Below are positions 25,562 through 34,490 of a stretch of 46,919 nt of DNA, in pieces. Every line of letters begins with the position of its first letter. Position 1 is the stretch's first letter. This DNA comes from Gammaproteobacteria bacterium. Its GTDB lineage: Bacteria; Pseudomonadota; Gammaproteobacteria; Pseudomonadales; Azotimanducaceae. The notes beneath the pieces are model-generated. The model was given only the letters and a program-made list of their open reading frames with translations, searched no databases and was not told the origin of the DNA. The stretch is from positions 1 through 46,919 of the forward strand of contig VGVE01000016.1 of assembly GCA_016874135.1 (NCBI GenBank), read 5' to 3'. The position numbers and the translations under genes were made by a program.

Positions 25562-28500
25562 ACCGTGATCGCGTCAGATCAGCAGCGACGACGTAGAGCA
25601 CCGGGACCAGTATCAGCGTAATCACGGTGCTGAACACGATGCCGAAGGAAAGCGAGATCGCCATCGGCATCACCATCTGCGCCTGCACACTGGTTTCGGC
25701 GAGCATCGGCGCGAGTCCGAAGAACGTCGTTAGCGACGTCAGCAGGATGGCGCGAAATCGGGCCATACCGGAGTCGATGGCGGCACTCACCGGGTCCTGC
25801 CCCTTTGCCACAGCCGTGTTGACGTAGTCCACCATCAGAAGACTGTCGTTCACCACGACACCGGACAGGGCGATGATGCCGAACAGGGAGATTGCGCTGA
25901 TGGCCGCATCCATCACGAAATGGCCAAAGATCGCTCCGACGATTCCGAACGGTATGACGCCCATGATGATCAGCGGTTGCGCGTAGGATTTGAGCGGAAT
26001 CGCCAGCAACGCGTAGATGCCGAACAGGGAAATCATGAAACCGACGAGGATCTGGTCGAACGCCAGCCGTTCTTCTCGCCCCGATCCAGTGAGCGACAGG
26101 TCTACTTCCGGATACCGTGACTGCAGTTCCTCCACGAACTCTGCCTGCACCTTGCGCATCACTGCGGCAGGTTCTGCGATCCGCTCGTCGGAGCGGGCGG
26201 TGATGGAAAGTGCCCGTTGTCCCTCGATACGCTGGATCGTGGTCACGCCGCGATCCATCGTGTAGTCCGCAACCGCTGCAAAAGGCAGCTCCCTCCCGTC
26301 GGGGGTGCGTATCCACATGGACTCGAGATTGCCCAGGCTCACGCGCGCTTCGCGTGGATAACGCACCATCACCTTCACTTCATCATTGCCGCGCTGCACC
26401 CGTTGGGCTTCGGCGCCATAGAAGGCGACTCGAACCTGACGAGCGAGATCCGCGAGAGTGAGACCGAGTGCCTCCGCTTCCGGCTTTACGCGCAAACGAA
26501 TCTCCTGCGGGCCACTGTTGGCCGTTGACTCAACCTCGAACACACCGCTCACCTCACGCAGGTAACGGCTGAGTTCTAACCCGGCGGCATCCACTTGGGT
26601 GTAGTCAGCACCGGAGATCTTGAATGCGATGGGTGGTCCGCCACCGGTATGCATGGAAGACTCGAAACGCACAGATCGGGCATCCGGTATCTCGCCGACC
26701 GCGTCGCGCCAAGTCTTTTCGATCACCTGCGGTGTCAGCAGCCGGTCTTCACTTCGCGCGAGTTCCACTTGAAACCGCACCCTCTGCGCGTTCTCGACGA
26801 AGGCGAACACGTGTTTCATCACATCGCCACCTTCTGGGACCTGCTTTCGAAGCGTTCCATTGACGGCCTCGAGCGTTTGGTTCATGTGGGTGACGATTTC
26901 GATGGCGCGGTCTTCATCCACACCTTCGTTCAGCTCAACCGTAGCGTTGATGTAGTCGCTGCCCATTTCCGGGAAGAACACATAACGCACATAACCACCG
27001 CCCACGGCACCGGCGCTGATGATGAGCGCGGCGAGAAAAGTGGCGATGGTGAGATAACGATATTCAATCGCCCGGGTGAGCAGGGGTCGATAGTACGTTT
27101 GTACGAAACGTTTCAGCCTGCCATCTGAACGGGAGATGCGGCCGCTCTGATGATGCACAGGCGTGGTAATGGCGAGGTGGGATGGCAGCATCAGCTTCGA
27201 TTCCACCAGCGAAAATAGCAGGCAGAGGATCACCACCCAGCCAATGGCGCCGGCCATGGCCTGCACCGGTCCGGTAACGAACAGCATCGGCAGAAACGCC
27301 ATCACGGTGGTGAGCACGCCAAAGGTCACGGGCTTCGCAACCCGTTTCGCTGCGACGATGATGTTATCGAGGTTCCAGCCCCGGGAACGCGTTTCAGTAT
27401 GGACAGCCTCGGCGACCACAATGGCGTCATCGACGATGATACCGAGCACCAGGATGAACCCAAACAACGACAGGGCATTGATGCTGACGTCGATCCCCGG
27501 CAGTGGCAGCAACATGAAGGCGCCGAGGAACGACACGGGCAGACCGAGGATCACCCAGCCCGCGACCTTCACGTCGAGAAAGATCCACAGGATCACGAAC
27601 ACCAGGAAGGCACCCATGATCATGTTGCCGGTCAGCATCTCAATGCGACCGTTGAGGTAATACGTATTGTCAGCCCAGGGCGTAATCTCGATACCCGGTG
27701 ACAGCGAGCGTGTGCGCTCTTCCACATAGTTGCGCACCGCCGCGGCGACATCGATCTCGTTGTCCGTGTCGTTGGCGAAGACCGCGATGCCAAGGCTGGG
27801 TTTGCCGTTGAAATAGGCGTGGCTATGGGTTTCGACGAAGCCGTCAGTGATCGTCGCCACATCGCTCAGCCGCAGACGGGTGCCGTCAGGGCGGGTCAAC
27901 AGCACGATGTTGGCGAACTCATCACCCCGATACGCCTGCCCCTTGGTACGCAGCCGGATGTCGCCACCTTCCGCCTTGATGATTCCACCTGGCAGGTCGA
28001 GAGACCAGGTGCGCACTGCCTGCGCCACTGCCTCGAGGGTGAGCCCGTATTGACGCAGGGTATTTTCGTGGACCTCGATGGCGATTTCATACTCGCGGCC
28101 GCCCCAGACATCAGCGGCGGACACTTCGGGCAACGCGACGATTTCATCGCGAAGCCTGTCGGCCGTGCTTTTCAACGACGCCTCATCCAGGGCGCCCCAA
28201 ACCTGAACAGTGATCACCCCGCGCCGGTACCGGAAACGGCTGTAAACCGGTTTCTCCGTTTCGCCGGGAAATGTGGAGATGCCATCAACCGCTACCTTGA
28301 TGTCATCCATGACGACGTTGATGTCGTAACCATCGAGCACTTCAACAGTCACTGCGCCGAGTCCTTCTGCTGCAGTGCCGCGGATCTCCTTGACGCCTTC
28401 GACATTGCGGACGGCGTCCTCGATCTTTACCACCACACCTTCTTCGACTTCCTCCGGTGCGGCGCCGAGATAAGGAACCCGTACGATCACCTGATCGAAC

Positions 28501-28724
28501 ACGACGTTGGGCATCGTCTCGGTGCGGATGTTGGTCAGTCCGAAGATACCCAGCAGGATGATGCTGACCATGAGCAGGTTCGTGGCCACATGATTGCGCG
28601 CGAACCAGGCGATGATGCCAGCGTGAGGGTTGAGGTGGGGTGTTTGCACCGGATCATACGGAGCCACCGATTCAACGGGCGGCGACCTCGTATCCGGTTG
28701 TGGCAGGGATTGATCGTCAGACAT
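25506..28724 (-). CDS. RND efflux permease (AcrB/MexF-type, HAE1-like)
   Basis: A 1072-residue inner-membrane pump. TM1 is near residues 48-64 (HVATNLLMVSIILLGIFGL), followed by the first periplasmic loop (about 70-360), helices TM2-TM6 with the proton-relay aspartates Asp432-Asp433 in LGIIVDDAIVV, a second large periplasmic loop (about 595-880) and the C-terminal helices (ALLAIPLKSYAQPLIIMG, FGIIALSGVVVNDSLLMVDYV). It should form a trimer with the adaptor encoded immediately upstream (8-base overlap); no outer-membrane channel gene is here. The N-terminal 35 residues before TM1 form a proline-rich cytosolic extension. The extreme C-terminus runs over a calB-like remnant on the other strand and may be a neo-tail. 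The substrate is unknown. Confidence 0.9.
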   Translation of the reverse strand: MSDDQSLPQPDTRSPPVESVAPYDPVQTPHLNPHAGIIAWFARNHVATNLLMVSIILLGIFGLTNIRTETMPNVVFDQVIVRVPYLGAAPEEVEEGVVVKIEDAVRNVEGVKEIRGTAAEGLGAVTVEVLDGYDINVVMDDIKVAVDGISTFPGETEKPVYSRFRYRRGVITVQVWGALDEASLKSTADRLRDEIVALPEVSAADVWGGREYEIAIEVHENTLRQYGLTLEAVAQAVRTWSLDLPGGIIKAEGGDIRLRTKGQAYRGDEFANIVLLTRPDGTRLRLSDVATITDGFVETHSHAYFNGKPSLGIAVFANDTDNEIDVAAAVRNYVEERTRSLSPGIEITPWADNTYYLNGRIEMLTGNMIMGAFLVFVILWIFLDVKVAGWVILGLPVSFLGAFMLLPLPGIDVSINALSLFGFILVLGIIVDDAIVVAEAVHTETRSRGWNLDNIIVAAKRVAKPVTFGVLTTVMAFLPMLFVTGPVQAMAGAIGWVVILCLLFSLVESKLMLPSHLAITTPVHHQSGRISRSDGRLKRFVQTYYRPLLTRAIEYRYLTIATFLAALIISAGAVGGGYVRYVFFPEMGSDYINATVELNEGVDEDRAIEIVTHMNQTLEAVNGTLRKQVPEGGDVMKHVFAFVENAQRVRFQVELARSEDRLLTPQVIEKTWRDAVGEIPDARSVRFESSMHTGGGPPIAFKISGADYTQVDAAGLELSRYLREVSGVFEVESTANSGPQEIRLRVKPEAEALGLTLADLARQVRVAFYGAEAQRVQRGNDEVKVMVRYPREARVSLGNLESMWIRTPDGRELPFAAVADYTMDRGVTTIQRIEGQRALSITARSDERIAEPAAVMRKVQAEFVEELQSRYPEVDLSLTGSGREERLAFDQILVGFMISLFGIYALLAIPLKSYAQPLIIMGVIPFGIVGAIFGHFVMDAAISAISLFGIIALSGVVVNDSLLMVDYVNTAVAKGQDPVSAAIDSGMARFRAILLTSLTTFFGLAPMLAETSVQAQMVMPMAISLSFGIVFSTVITLILVPVLYVVAADLTRSRFTSSVSKSPSATSPGKAV

Positions 28725-29871
28725 CGCTGACCCTGACGATCATGCCGTCAACGGCACCGGTGATGCGCGTCATGCAGATGCGATCACCTTCGTCGAGTCC
28801 ACGATCGACATAAACCTCATCACCGTGCCGACGCACGATGTTGATTTTCACAGAGCGCAGGCGCTCTTCCGCATCGATGATCCAGACATGGTTATCGTCA
28901 GCGAGAGCGGTACGGGGAATGCGATAGAGAAGACCGGCATCCCGGCCAGTGATGGACGCGCTGACAAAGGTGCCCACGCGCAAGGGTTCAGCATCTGAAC
29001 CGAGCGCATAAGGGTCGTCCACACGCGCCACGCCATAGAGCACACGGGTCTTCGAATCGAATACGCCTTCAGAGCGGACCAGTGCGGCTTCCCAAATGTG
29101 AATCTGGACACCAATAGTGGCGGTGAGCCGCACGGGGCTGGCTGCCCGGTTGTCATCAACGGCGGGAAGATCCAGCCAGGCGAGATCTGCGGCAGTGAGC
29201 GGCAGGCGCACTTCCGCGTGATCGGTGGCGAAGATCTCCGCCACCGGTGTGCCGGTGTTGATGTACTGGCCTGTGTCCGCACGTTTGTTGCGAACCATGC
29301 CGGCATAAGGCGCACGGATGACAGTTCGTGCCAGGTCATCGCGGGCTTTTTTCAGGTCCGCCTCGGCCGCTTCAAGTTCTGCCATGGCCGCAGCGAGTTG
29401 GGGTTTGCGCAGGGCGAGATCGGAAGCCTCGCGCTCAGTGGCACGCAGCTCACGGAGGCGTTTCCAGTCATCGAGCGCATAACCGGCGAGTGCATTTTCG
29501 GTGGCGATCTGGGTGCGGGCTCGGGCTACTCCCGCTGTTGCCCGTTGTACCTGGGTTTCATAGTTGCGCGGGTCGATCCGCAAGAGCACATCGCCGGCGG
29601 TGAAGGTGCCACCTGCAACGAACGCCGAAGATGTGTCGAGAATCTGCCCGGAGACTTCCGTAACCAGCACGGTTTCGGTTCGCGGCAATACTTCACCCTG
29701 CGAATCGACGGTGAACGTGACCGGTTCACGTCGGGCAGGGATGATGTTGACCAGAACCGGAGGTCTCGCCTGGGGTTCCCGCGCCGGGGACGGGCGATTC
29801 GCGATCAGGAGCCCTGTCGCGCCCACGGCGACGATCAACAGGATCAGAGGCAGGACGTATTTACTGAACAT
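28717..29871 (-). CDS. RND periplasmic adaptor (membrane fusion protein)
   Basis: A 384-residue protein. An N-terminal membrane anchor (about 6-24, YVLPLILLIVAVGATGLLIA) precedes a barrel/lipoyl half (PVTFTVDSQGEVLPRTETVLVTEVSGQI, in parts), a coiled-coil hairpin (about 105-185, rich in A, E, R, K), the second lipoyl half (VIRAPYAGMVRNKRADTGQYINTGTPV) and a beta-barrel/membrane-proximal end. This is the HlyD/AcrA-type adaptor that links the permease to an outer-membrane channel. Its stop overlaps the permease start by 8 bases, so the two are coupled. The 239-base divergent gap to the PhyH gene should hold its promoter. Confidence 0.9.
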   Translation of the reverse strand: MFSKYVLPLILLIVAVGATGLLIANRPSPAREPQARPPVLVNIIPARREPVTFTVDSQGEVLPRTETVLVTEVSGQILDTSSAFVAGGTFTAGDVLLRIDPRNYETQVQRATAGVARARTQIATENALAGYALDDWKRLRELRATEREASDLALRKPQLAAAMAELEAAEADLKKARDDLARTVIRAPYAGMVRNKRADTGQYINTGTPVAEIFATDHAEVRLPLTAADLAWLDLPAVDDNRAASPVRLTATIGVQIHIWEAALVRSEGVFDSKTRVLYGVARVDDPYALGSDAEPLRVGTFVSASITGRDAGLLYRIPRTALADDNHVWIIDAEERLRSVKINIVRRHGDEVYVDRGLDEGDRICMTRITGAVDGMIVRVSDV

Positions 29872-30110
29872 CTGCGGCTACGGCCGTGAAAGGACGTCCT
29901 GAGTCTAACACGGGCATGCTTCTCGCCCTGCAGTTTGCCGGCTCCTCTCTGTTACGCAGTATTGCCTGCCATGCCAGAAGTGAGGCGTCAGTCGCCTCTG
30001 GTGGAATAGCTGGGTGGCAATTGTTGTTTGCCGGCACGTGCACAGGGCCGCAGCTTCTTCTATTGTCGCGATTCCTGATTTCAGGCACGGTTATCCACTG
30101 GCGGCATGTC

Positions 30111-30878
30111 ATGAATCTTGCAGAGAAACGGTCATTGGCAGGGCAGTTCTACGAACAAGGTTTTGTAATCCGTCGCGGGTTCTTTCCCGAGACGATCCGG
30201 AACGAAGTGATCCGGTCGATCAATGGCCAGCTCAATCCGGTGCTGGCGCCGGCTGAATTCGAAACGGATGTGGGCTACCCCGGTGCCCCTTCTTCCCGGG
30301 GGACGACGGGTGGAATGACACCCAGACGACTGCTCGCTGCCTGTTCGCGGTTTCCGGTGCTGCGCGACTTTGCGCTCAGTTCAGATGTGGCTGATGCGAT
30401 CCGTGAGCTTTTGGGTGAATCCGCGATTTCCCTTGCCCAAGCCCACCACAACTGTGTGATGACCAAGGCACCTGATCATTCGAGTGCAACCCTCTGGCAC
30501 CAGGATGTGCGCTACTGGAGCTTTGATCGTCCTGAGCTCGTCTCGATGTGGGTGGCACTGGGTGATGAAAACCTGCAAAACGGTTGCCTGCGGGTCATAC
30601 CCGGAAGCCATCGTCAGGAGTTCGACCGGGGGCGGTTCGATCACGCGCTCTTCCTGCGACCGGATGTGCCGGAGAACAAGCCGCTGCTGCGCTCCGCTCA
30701 TCCTGTGGAACTCAGTGCCGGTGACGTGCTGTTTTTCCATTGCCGACTGCTGCATGCGGCAGGGTCGAACCGGAGCGATCAGGTGAAGCTCGCGGGCGTG
30801 TTCACCTATCACGCAACGCACAATCAACCGATTCCGGGCACCCGGTCGGCGCAGTACCAGAGCATTGAACTGTCGTGA
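30111..30878 (+). CDS. phytanoyl-CoA dioxygenase (PhyH) family protein
   Basis: A 255-residue Fe(II)/2-oxoglutarate dioxygenase-type protein. The facial triad is visible as His130 and Asp132 in LWHQDVRYW and His215 in CRLLHAAGSN, with Arg221 placed to bind 2-oxoglutarate. LVSMWVALGDENLQNGCLRVIPGSH is the usual PhyH core (read in parts). Substrates in the family range from phytanoyl-CoA to secondary metabolites, and none can be assigned here. The ATG at 30111 gives a normal N-terminus; the frame is open further upstream to 29886 but that part is hydrophobic noise. It overlaps the Smr gene by four bases (GTGA), so the two are co-expressed. Confidence 0.87.
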   Translation: MNLAEKRSLAGQFYEQGFVIRRGFFPETIRNEVIRSINGQLNPVLAPAEFETDVGYPGAPSSRGTTGGMTPRRLLAACSRFPVLRDFALSSDVADAIRELLGESAISLAQAHHNCVMTKAPDHSSATLWHQDVRYWSFDRPELVSMWVALGDENLQNGCLRVIPGSHRQEFDRGRFDHALFLRPDVPENKPLLRSAHPVELSAGDVLFFHCRLLHAAGSNRSDQVKLAGVFTYHATHNQPIPGTRSAQYQSIELS

Positions 30879-31504
30879 AAGACGGGCGAGAACCATCGAC
30901 ATCTGATGCCGCTGCGCTGTTTCGCGAAGCGATGCAGGATGTGAAGCCGTTGCAGAAGTCTGCGCCTCTGAACCCGGCGGTGCAGGACAGGGTGCACGGA
31001 CCACCGAGTGAAGCCCAACTGCGGGCACGTTCCGCTGCTCTGGGCGAAAAGAAACCGGAAGCGCCGGACTACCTGACGCTTGGTGAAGTACCGATTGTTG
31101 CACCCCGTGATTTTGTTGCCTGGCGGCGTGAAGGTGTCCAGGAACTGGTGACTGACAGACTCCGCAAGGGGCACTACGTGCCAGCGGATTCGCTCGATCT
31201 GCACGGCGAGAAAGTGCGACGAGCCCGTGACATGGTGCACGACTTTCTGGTGGGAAGTCTCAGCCACGGTCACCGGTGTGTGCGGATCGTGCACGGGCGT
31301 GGCGAGCAGTCACCGGATCCGGCGCGCCTCAAACGTTATGTCACTGCATGGCTGCAGGTACATCCGCTGGTGAACGCGTTTGTCAGCGCCACACCACTCA
31401 TGGGTTACACAGGTGCGGTCTTTGTACTGCTGCGCAAGTCAAAAGAAGCAAAGGCCCATAACCGTGAGCTGCATGGTGGCGGGTCGCCGGACGACGAAAC
31501 CTGA
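30875..31504 (+). CDS. Smr-domain protein
   Basis: A 209-residue protein. The N-terminal 100 residues are charged and contain the DUF-type stretch found in SmrA/YdaL-like proteins (ALFREAMQDVKPL near 14-26). The C-terminal Smr domain (about 104-188) has LDLHG (107-111), VRIVHGRGEQS (HGRG 140-143) and FVSATPLMGYTGAVFVLLR. Smr domains nick DNA or cleave RNA, and in E. coli relatives such as SmrB act on mRNA at collided ribosomes. The GTG start overlaps the PhyH stop. It converges on the acyl-CoA dehydrogenase with an 11-base gap. It is cytosolic and appears intact. Confidence 0.87.
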   Translation: MKDGREPSTSDAAALFREAMQDVKPLQKSAPLNPAVQDRVHGPPSEAQLRARSAALGEKKPEAPDYLTLGEVPIVAPRDFVAWRREGVQELVTDRLRKGHYVPADSLDLHGEKVRRARDMVHDFLVGSLSHGHRCVRIVHGRGEQSPDPARLKRYVTAWLQVHPLVNAFVSATPLMGYTGAVFVLLRKSKEAKAHNRELHGGGSPDDET

Positions 31505-31515
31505 GCCTGGTCCTT

Positions 31516-32610
31516 TCAAAGGCGGCCCTTGCCCAGATCAAGATCGCCGCGCACGAGATTAAGGCGCAGCACGTCGCTCGCACCTTCAGCGAGTCGTAAC
31601 GAGCGGATCTCCCGGTAGAGCGACTCGAGCGGATGCCCGGTCACCAGTGCGTTGCCGCCCACGAGCTGGATGGCGATGTCGACAACCTCCGTCACCGCTT
31701 CGGTTGCGAAGACCTTGCAACAGATCGCCTCGTTGACGATGTTCTCTCCGGCTTCCGCAAGGCGAGCAGTACGGTACAACATGGAACGGGCAGCAAAGGT
31801 GCGAATGCGCATGTCGGCGTAACGCATGCGTACACCTTCTTTGGCGGCGCGTGGTTCGCCACTTCTGTCCGGTTGCAGGATGTGACTGCGCACCAGATCC
31901 GTCGCGTACATCATCCAGCCCGTCACGTTGGCGGCGATGAGCAGGCGGGTGTCACCGATCTGTTGCATGGCGCGTGGCATCCCTTCACCCGCTTTGCCGA
32001 TGATATGGGTCGCCGGAACCCGCACGTTGGTGAACGTGAAGGCGGCGTGGTGGCTGCCGTCAACGGAAGAGAACCTTCGGGTCAGCGAAACACCTGTGGC
32101 GTTGGTATCGATCACCACCAGCGCAGGGCCCTTGCCCGGGATGGTGCAGAGTGTGTTGATGAAGTCCGCGTTGCCACCACCCGTGACATAGGACTTCTGG
32201 CCGTTGACGATCAGCCAGTCGCTGTCCTGCACAGCGGTCGTTGGTGTGGGCGCGTCGTCCGGCTCGGTGAATCCGAAACCACCACGCTTCTCACCGGCAA
32301 GAAGTGGTGCGAGGTGTGTTGAGCGCAGGGGTTCTTCCACCCGGGCGAGCACGCCTGGACCCGGACCAAAGACTGAACCCAGATGCGGCGCGTGCCTCGA
32401 TGCGAGCGCTTCGCGCACCACGGTCATGGCCAGAGGGCCGGCTTCCGTACCACCGAACGCGCGCGGCTGGGACATTGGAAAAAAACCCAGACGTCTGGAT
32501 TCGGCAACCACATCTGCATATGTGAGTTCGCGGGAACAGAGGAAGTCACCTGCGAACGACATGGCCCGTTCGCGCAGTTCAAGCAGTTCAGTCGACAGTT
32601 GGTCCGGCAT
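31516..32610 (-). CDS. acyl-CoA dehydrogenase family protein
   Basis: A 364-residue flavoenzyme with the acyl-CoA dehydrogenase fold. An N-terminal helical domain (to about 115) leads to the flavin-contact segment GGFGFTEPDDAPTP and WLIVNGQKSYVTGGGNAD, then the C-terminal helices with IQLVGGNALVTGHPLESLYREIRSLRLAEGASDVLRLNL (in parts). The glutamate in AEGAS occupies the place of the catalytic base in medium-chain enzymes (YEGT). It is shorter at the N-terminus than typical 380-400-residue members. It lies 51 bases downstream of the small membrane-protein gene on the same strand. Substrate chain or ring type is unknown. Confidence 0.85.
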   Translation of the reverse strand: MPDQLSTELLELRERAMSFAGDFLCSRELTYADVVAESRRLGFFPMSQPRAFGGTEAGPLAMTVVREALASRHAPHLGSVFGPGPGVLARVEEPLRSTHLAPLLAGEKRGGFGFTEPDDAPTPTTAVQDSDWLIVNGQKSYVTGGGNADFINTLCTIPGKGPALVVIDTNATGVSLTRRFSSVDGSHHAAFTFTNVRVPATHIIGKAGEGMPRAMQQIGDTRLLIAANVTGWMMYATDLVRSHILQPDRSGEPRAAKEGVRMRYADMRIRTFAARSMLYRTARLAEAGENIVNEAICCKVFATEAVTEVVDIAIQLVGGNALVTGHPLESLYREIRSLRLAEGASDVLRLNLVRGDLDLGKGRL

Positions 32611-32661
32611 GACTATTCCCAGCAGATTGGTCAGGAGATTTGGAAAGAGAAGATCCGGGCA

Positions 32662-33039
32662 TCATCCGAGAGCCGGTCCCGCGAGGAACAACGCAATGAT
32701 CAGCAGCAGGATGAGCATCACGCCCAGAGAGTAAAGGATGAGTGTTTCCCGTTTGCTATGTTGTTTGATCAGTGCTTCAACCTCTTCCGGTGTTTTGCCT
32801 GCCAGTTGGCTGCTCAACCGATAGCGGGTTAAACCGTCCGGCCGTTTTGGCACTCGAATGAAGAGCTCTGGTGTATCGGCAAGACGTGCCGAAGCTTCCT
32901 GCATGGAACAGTTTGCCATCCTCGCGACTTCCATCGGATGCATGGCATTGCCGCCGTTGTCCTTGAACGAAAGGTAGATATCGAAGAGTCGCCGCACCTT
33001 GCCGCGATACCTGAATCTGAAAAAAGGCAGGTTCAACAT
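32662..33039 (-). CDS. uncharacterised tail-anchored small protein
   Basis: A 125-residue protein I do not recognise as a named family. Residues 1-75 are soluble and helical with a pattern like a winged-helix segment (MHPMEVARMANCSMQEASARLADTPELFIRV, read in parts). Residues about 100-122 are one strongly hydrophobic helix (LILYSLGVMLILLLIIALFLAG), so it is probably anchored to the inner membrane by its C-terminus. It begins 18 bases after the GST gene on the same strand and precedes the acyl-CoA dehydrogenase. The start at 33039 (MLNLPFFRFRYRGKVR) is the first ATG and keeps a basic N-terminus. A regulatory role is a guess from fold only. Confidence 0.6.
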   Translation of the reverse strand: MLNLPFFRFRYRGKVRRLFDIYLSFKDNGGNAMHPMEVARMANCSMQEASARLADTPELFIRVPKRPDGLTRYRLSSQLAGKTPEEVEALIKQHSKRETLILYSLGVMLILLLIIALFLAGPALG

Positions 33040-33057
33040 AAGAGCACCGGGGCTGCG

Positions 33058-33675
33058 TCAGGCGCGGTGAGCGGCCTCGACTTTCTGTATCGATGGCCGC
33101 GCCGCCATCTGGTCGTGGAAGGCCTTCAGCTTGGGAAAACGCCGGATGTCGACGCCGTCACCTTCGAGCCAGGTAGACAGCACGTAGAGGTAGATATCGG
33201 CAATCGAATAAAGATCACCCAGAACCCATGGTCCTTCGAGCATGCCGTCTTCAATGAGCTGAAAGCAGTCCGCCATGTTCTGCGGAACCTTCACCTTGAG
33301 GGCTTCGATCGCTGCGGGATCGTCGGTCCAGCGTGAGCCGCGAAAGCGATGCGCATGGGCGACGTGGACGGTTGAACAGAGATAGCTGTTGAACGCCTGC
33401 ATCTGGGCAAACCGGAAGGGATCGTTCAGAGGCGCAAGACCCGCAGCCGGTGCGCTATGGGCGATGAAGGCGAGAATCGCGGGTGTTTCGGTGATGATGC
33501 CGCGAGCAGTAACCAGTGCGGGGACGCGCCCTTTGGGGTTGATGGCGAGGTAGTCCGCGGAACGCTGTTCATTGCGCCTGAAATCGAGCCGGCGGGTATC
33601 ATAGGTCAAGCCAGACTCTTGAAGAGCGATATGCGAGGCAATGGCGCAGGAACCCGGTGCGTAGTAAAGGATCAT
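33058..33675 (-). CDS. glutathione S-transferase family protein
   Basis: A 205-residue protein. The thioredoxin-like N-domain begins MILYYAPGSCAIASHIALQE, with the early Cys seen in beta-class GSTs, and has NPKGRVPALVT and the glutathione-contact ITETPAILAFI. The all-helical C-domain runs from about 85, with DLYSIADIYLYV, the usual N-capping box. It probably conjugates or reduces electrophiles with glutathione. The frame starts at 33705, and Met at 33684 is a further possible start; 33675 fits the family. It lies 18 bases from the next gene downstream and 53 bases from the lipase upstream on the same strand. It is cytosolic. Confidence 0.85.
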   Translation of the reverse strand: MILYYAPGSCAIASHIALQESGLTYDTRRLDFRRNEQRSADYLAINPKGRVPALVTARGIITETPAILAFIAHSAPAAGLAPLNDPFRFAQMQAFNSYLCSTVHVAHAHRFRGSRWTDDPAAIEALKVKVPQNMADCFQLIEDGMLEGPWVLGDLYSIADIYLYVLSTWLEGDGVDIRRFPKLKAFHDQMAARPSIQKVEAAHRA

Positions 33676-33728
33676 GGGAAACATCCGCAAGCTGGTATGC
33701 CCCATCTTCGCCCAGGGCGACGCGGTTG

Positions 33729-34490
33729 TCAGGGGGCAGCCACGGGAGCAGTTACACTCTTGCTGTGATCGAAGTGTCCTTCGGTCAGAAAGTGCCGGGT
33801 TTGGCGCATGACTTCAGCGTCGCGCATCATGAACGTGTGGGTCACCGGCAGTGTGATGAAATCTCTCATCCCGTCTACCCGGGTTGCCGCGACGCTGACT
33901 TTGCCATCGTCCGCATCGGGCAACATGCTCGACAGTAGTGCATTCATTGAATCGGTACCGGCGATGACCCCTAACTCGAGGTTTACAGGGCCGAGGGTTT
34001 TAGGCACCGAAGCCGGATCTGTCCCGAGTTGTGCGCCCGCAGGTCCATTCACGGCTGCAAATCCGGGAACGTCCCGAAGTGTATCGACGATCTCGCTGCT
34101 CTGGTTGGGTGGTCCGAGCATGACCACACGACCGAGTTCTGGAATGTCGTGATCGCGCAGATAGATGCGTGTGAGGATGCCGCCGAGAGAGTGAGTGACG
34201 ATGTGGTAGTCCATGCCGGACAGAGCTTCTGTCAGTCGTCTGCACTCGGCGACACCGTCTTGCAGCGCCAGCGGAGCCAGTTCTTCGATGGGGTGTTCGC
34301 GGGAAGGGTAACCGATGTTGGCGATCTTGAAGCCCACGTTATCGAGGTGTTGAGCCATCGCTCTCATGGAGTCCGGGGGACGAATCAATCCGTGCAGCAG
34401 AATCACACAGTCAGCGGCGATCACTGCAGGCAGTATCGCGGTCAGCAGGCACAACATAAGCAGTGACTTCGCGGCGAAGTGTGCTTTCAT
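33729..34490 (-). CDS. secreted alpha/beta hydrolase (lipase-like)
   Basis: A 253-residue protein with a signal peptide (about 1-26, SLLMLCLLTAILPAVIAA), so it is probably periplasmic or secreted. VILLHGLIRPPDSM carries the HG oxyanion motif. The nucleophile is Ser101 in VTHSLGG. The likely base is His218 in PVTHTFMM, and an Asp in the PDADDGKVSV stretch is the candidate acid. The small size and open HSLGG motif resemble PGAP1/EstA-like esterases; the substrate is not known. Its ATG overlaps the cmoB stop (ATGA), so it is the last gene of the M48-ppx-cmoAB transcript, an unusual companion for tRNA modification genes. Confidence 0.82.
   Translation of the reverse strand: MKAHFAAKSLLMLCLLTAILPAVIAADCVILLHGLIRPPDSMRAMAQHLDNVGFKIANIGYPSREHPIEELAPLALQDGVAECRRLTEALSGMDYHIVTHSLGGILTRIYLRDHDIPELGRVVMLGPPNQSSEIVDTLRDVPGFAAVNGPAGAQLGTDPASVPKTLGPVNLELGVIAGTDSMNALLSSMLPDADDGKVSVAATRVDGMRDFITLPVTHTFMMRDAEVMRQTRHFLTEGHFDHSKSVTAPVAAP

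Noticed and set aside
27819..28730. 303-codon open frame on the plus strand
   Set aside because: It is antisense to the N-terminal half of the RND permease, whose motifs are clear. The plus-strand translation has no family pattern and arises from GC-rich codon bias.
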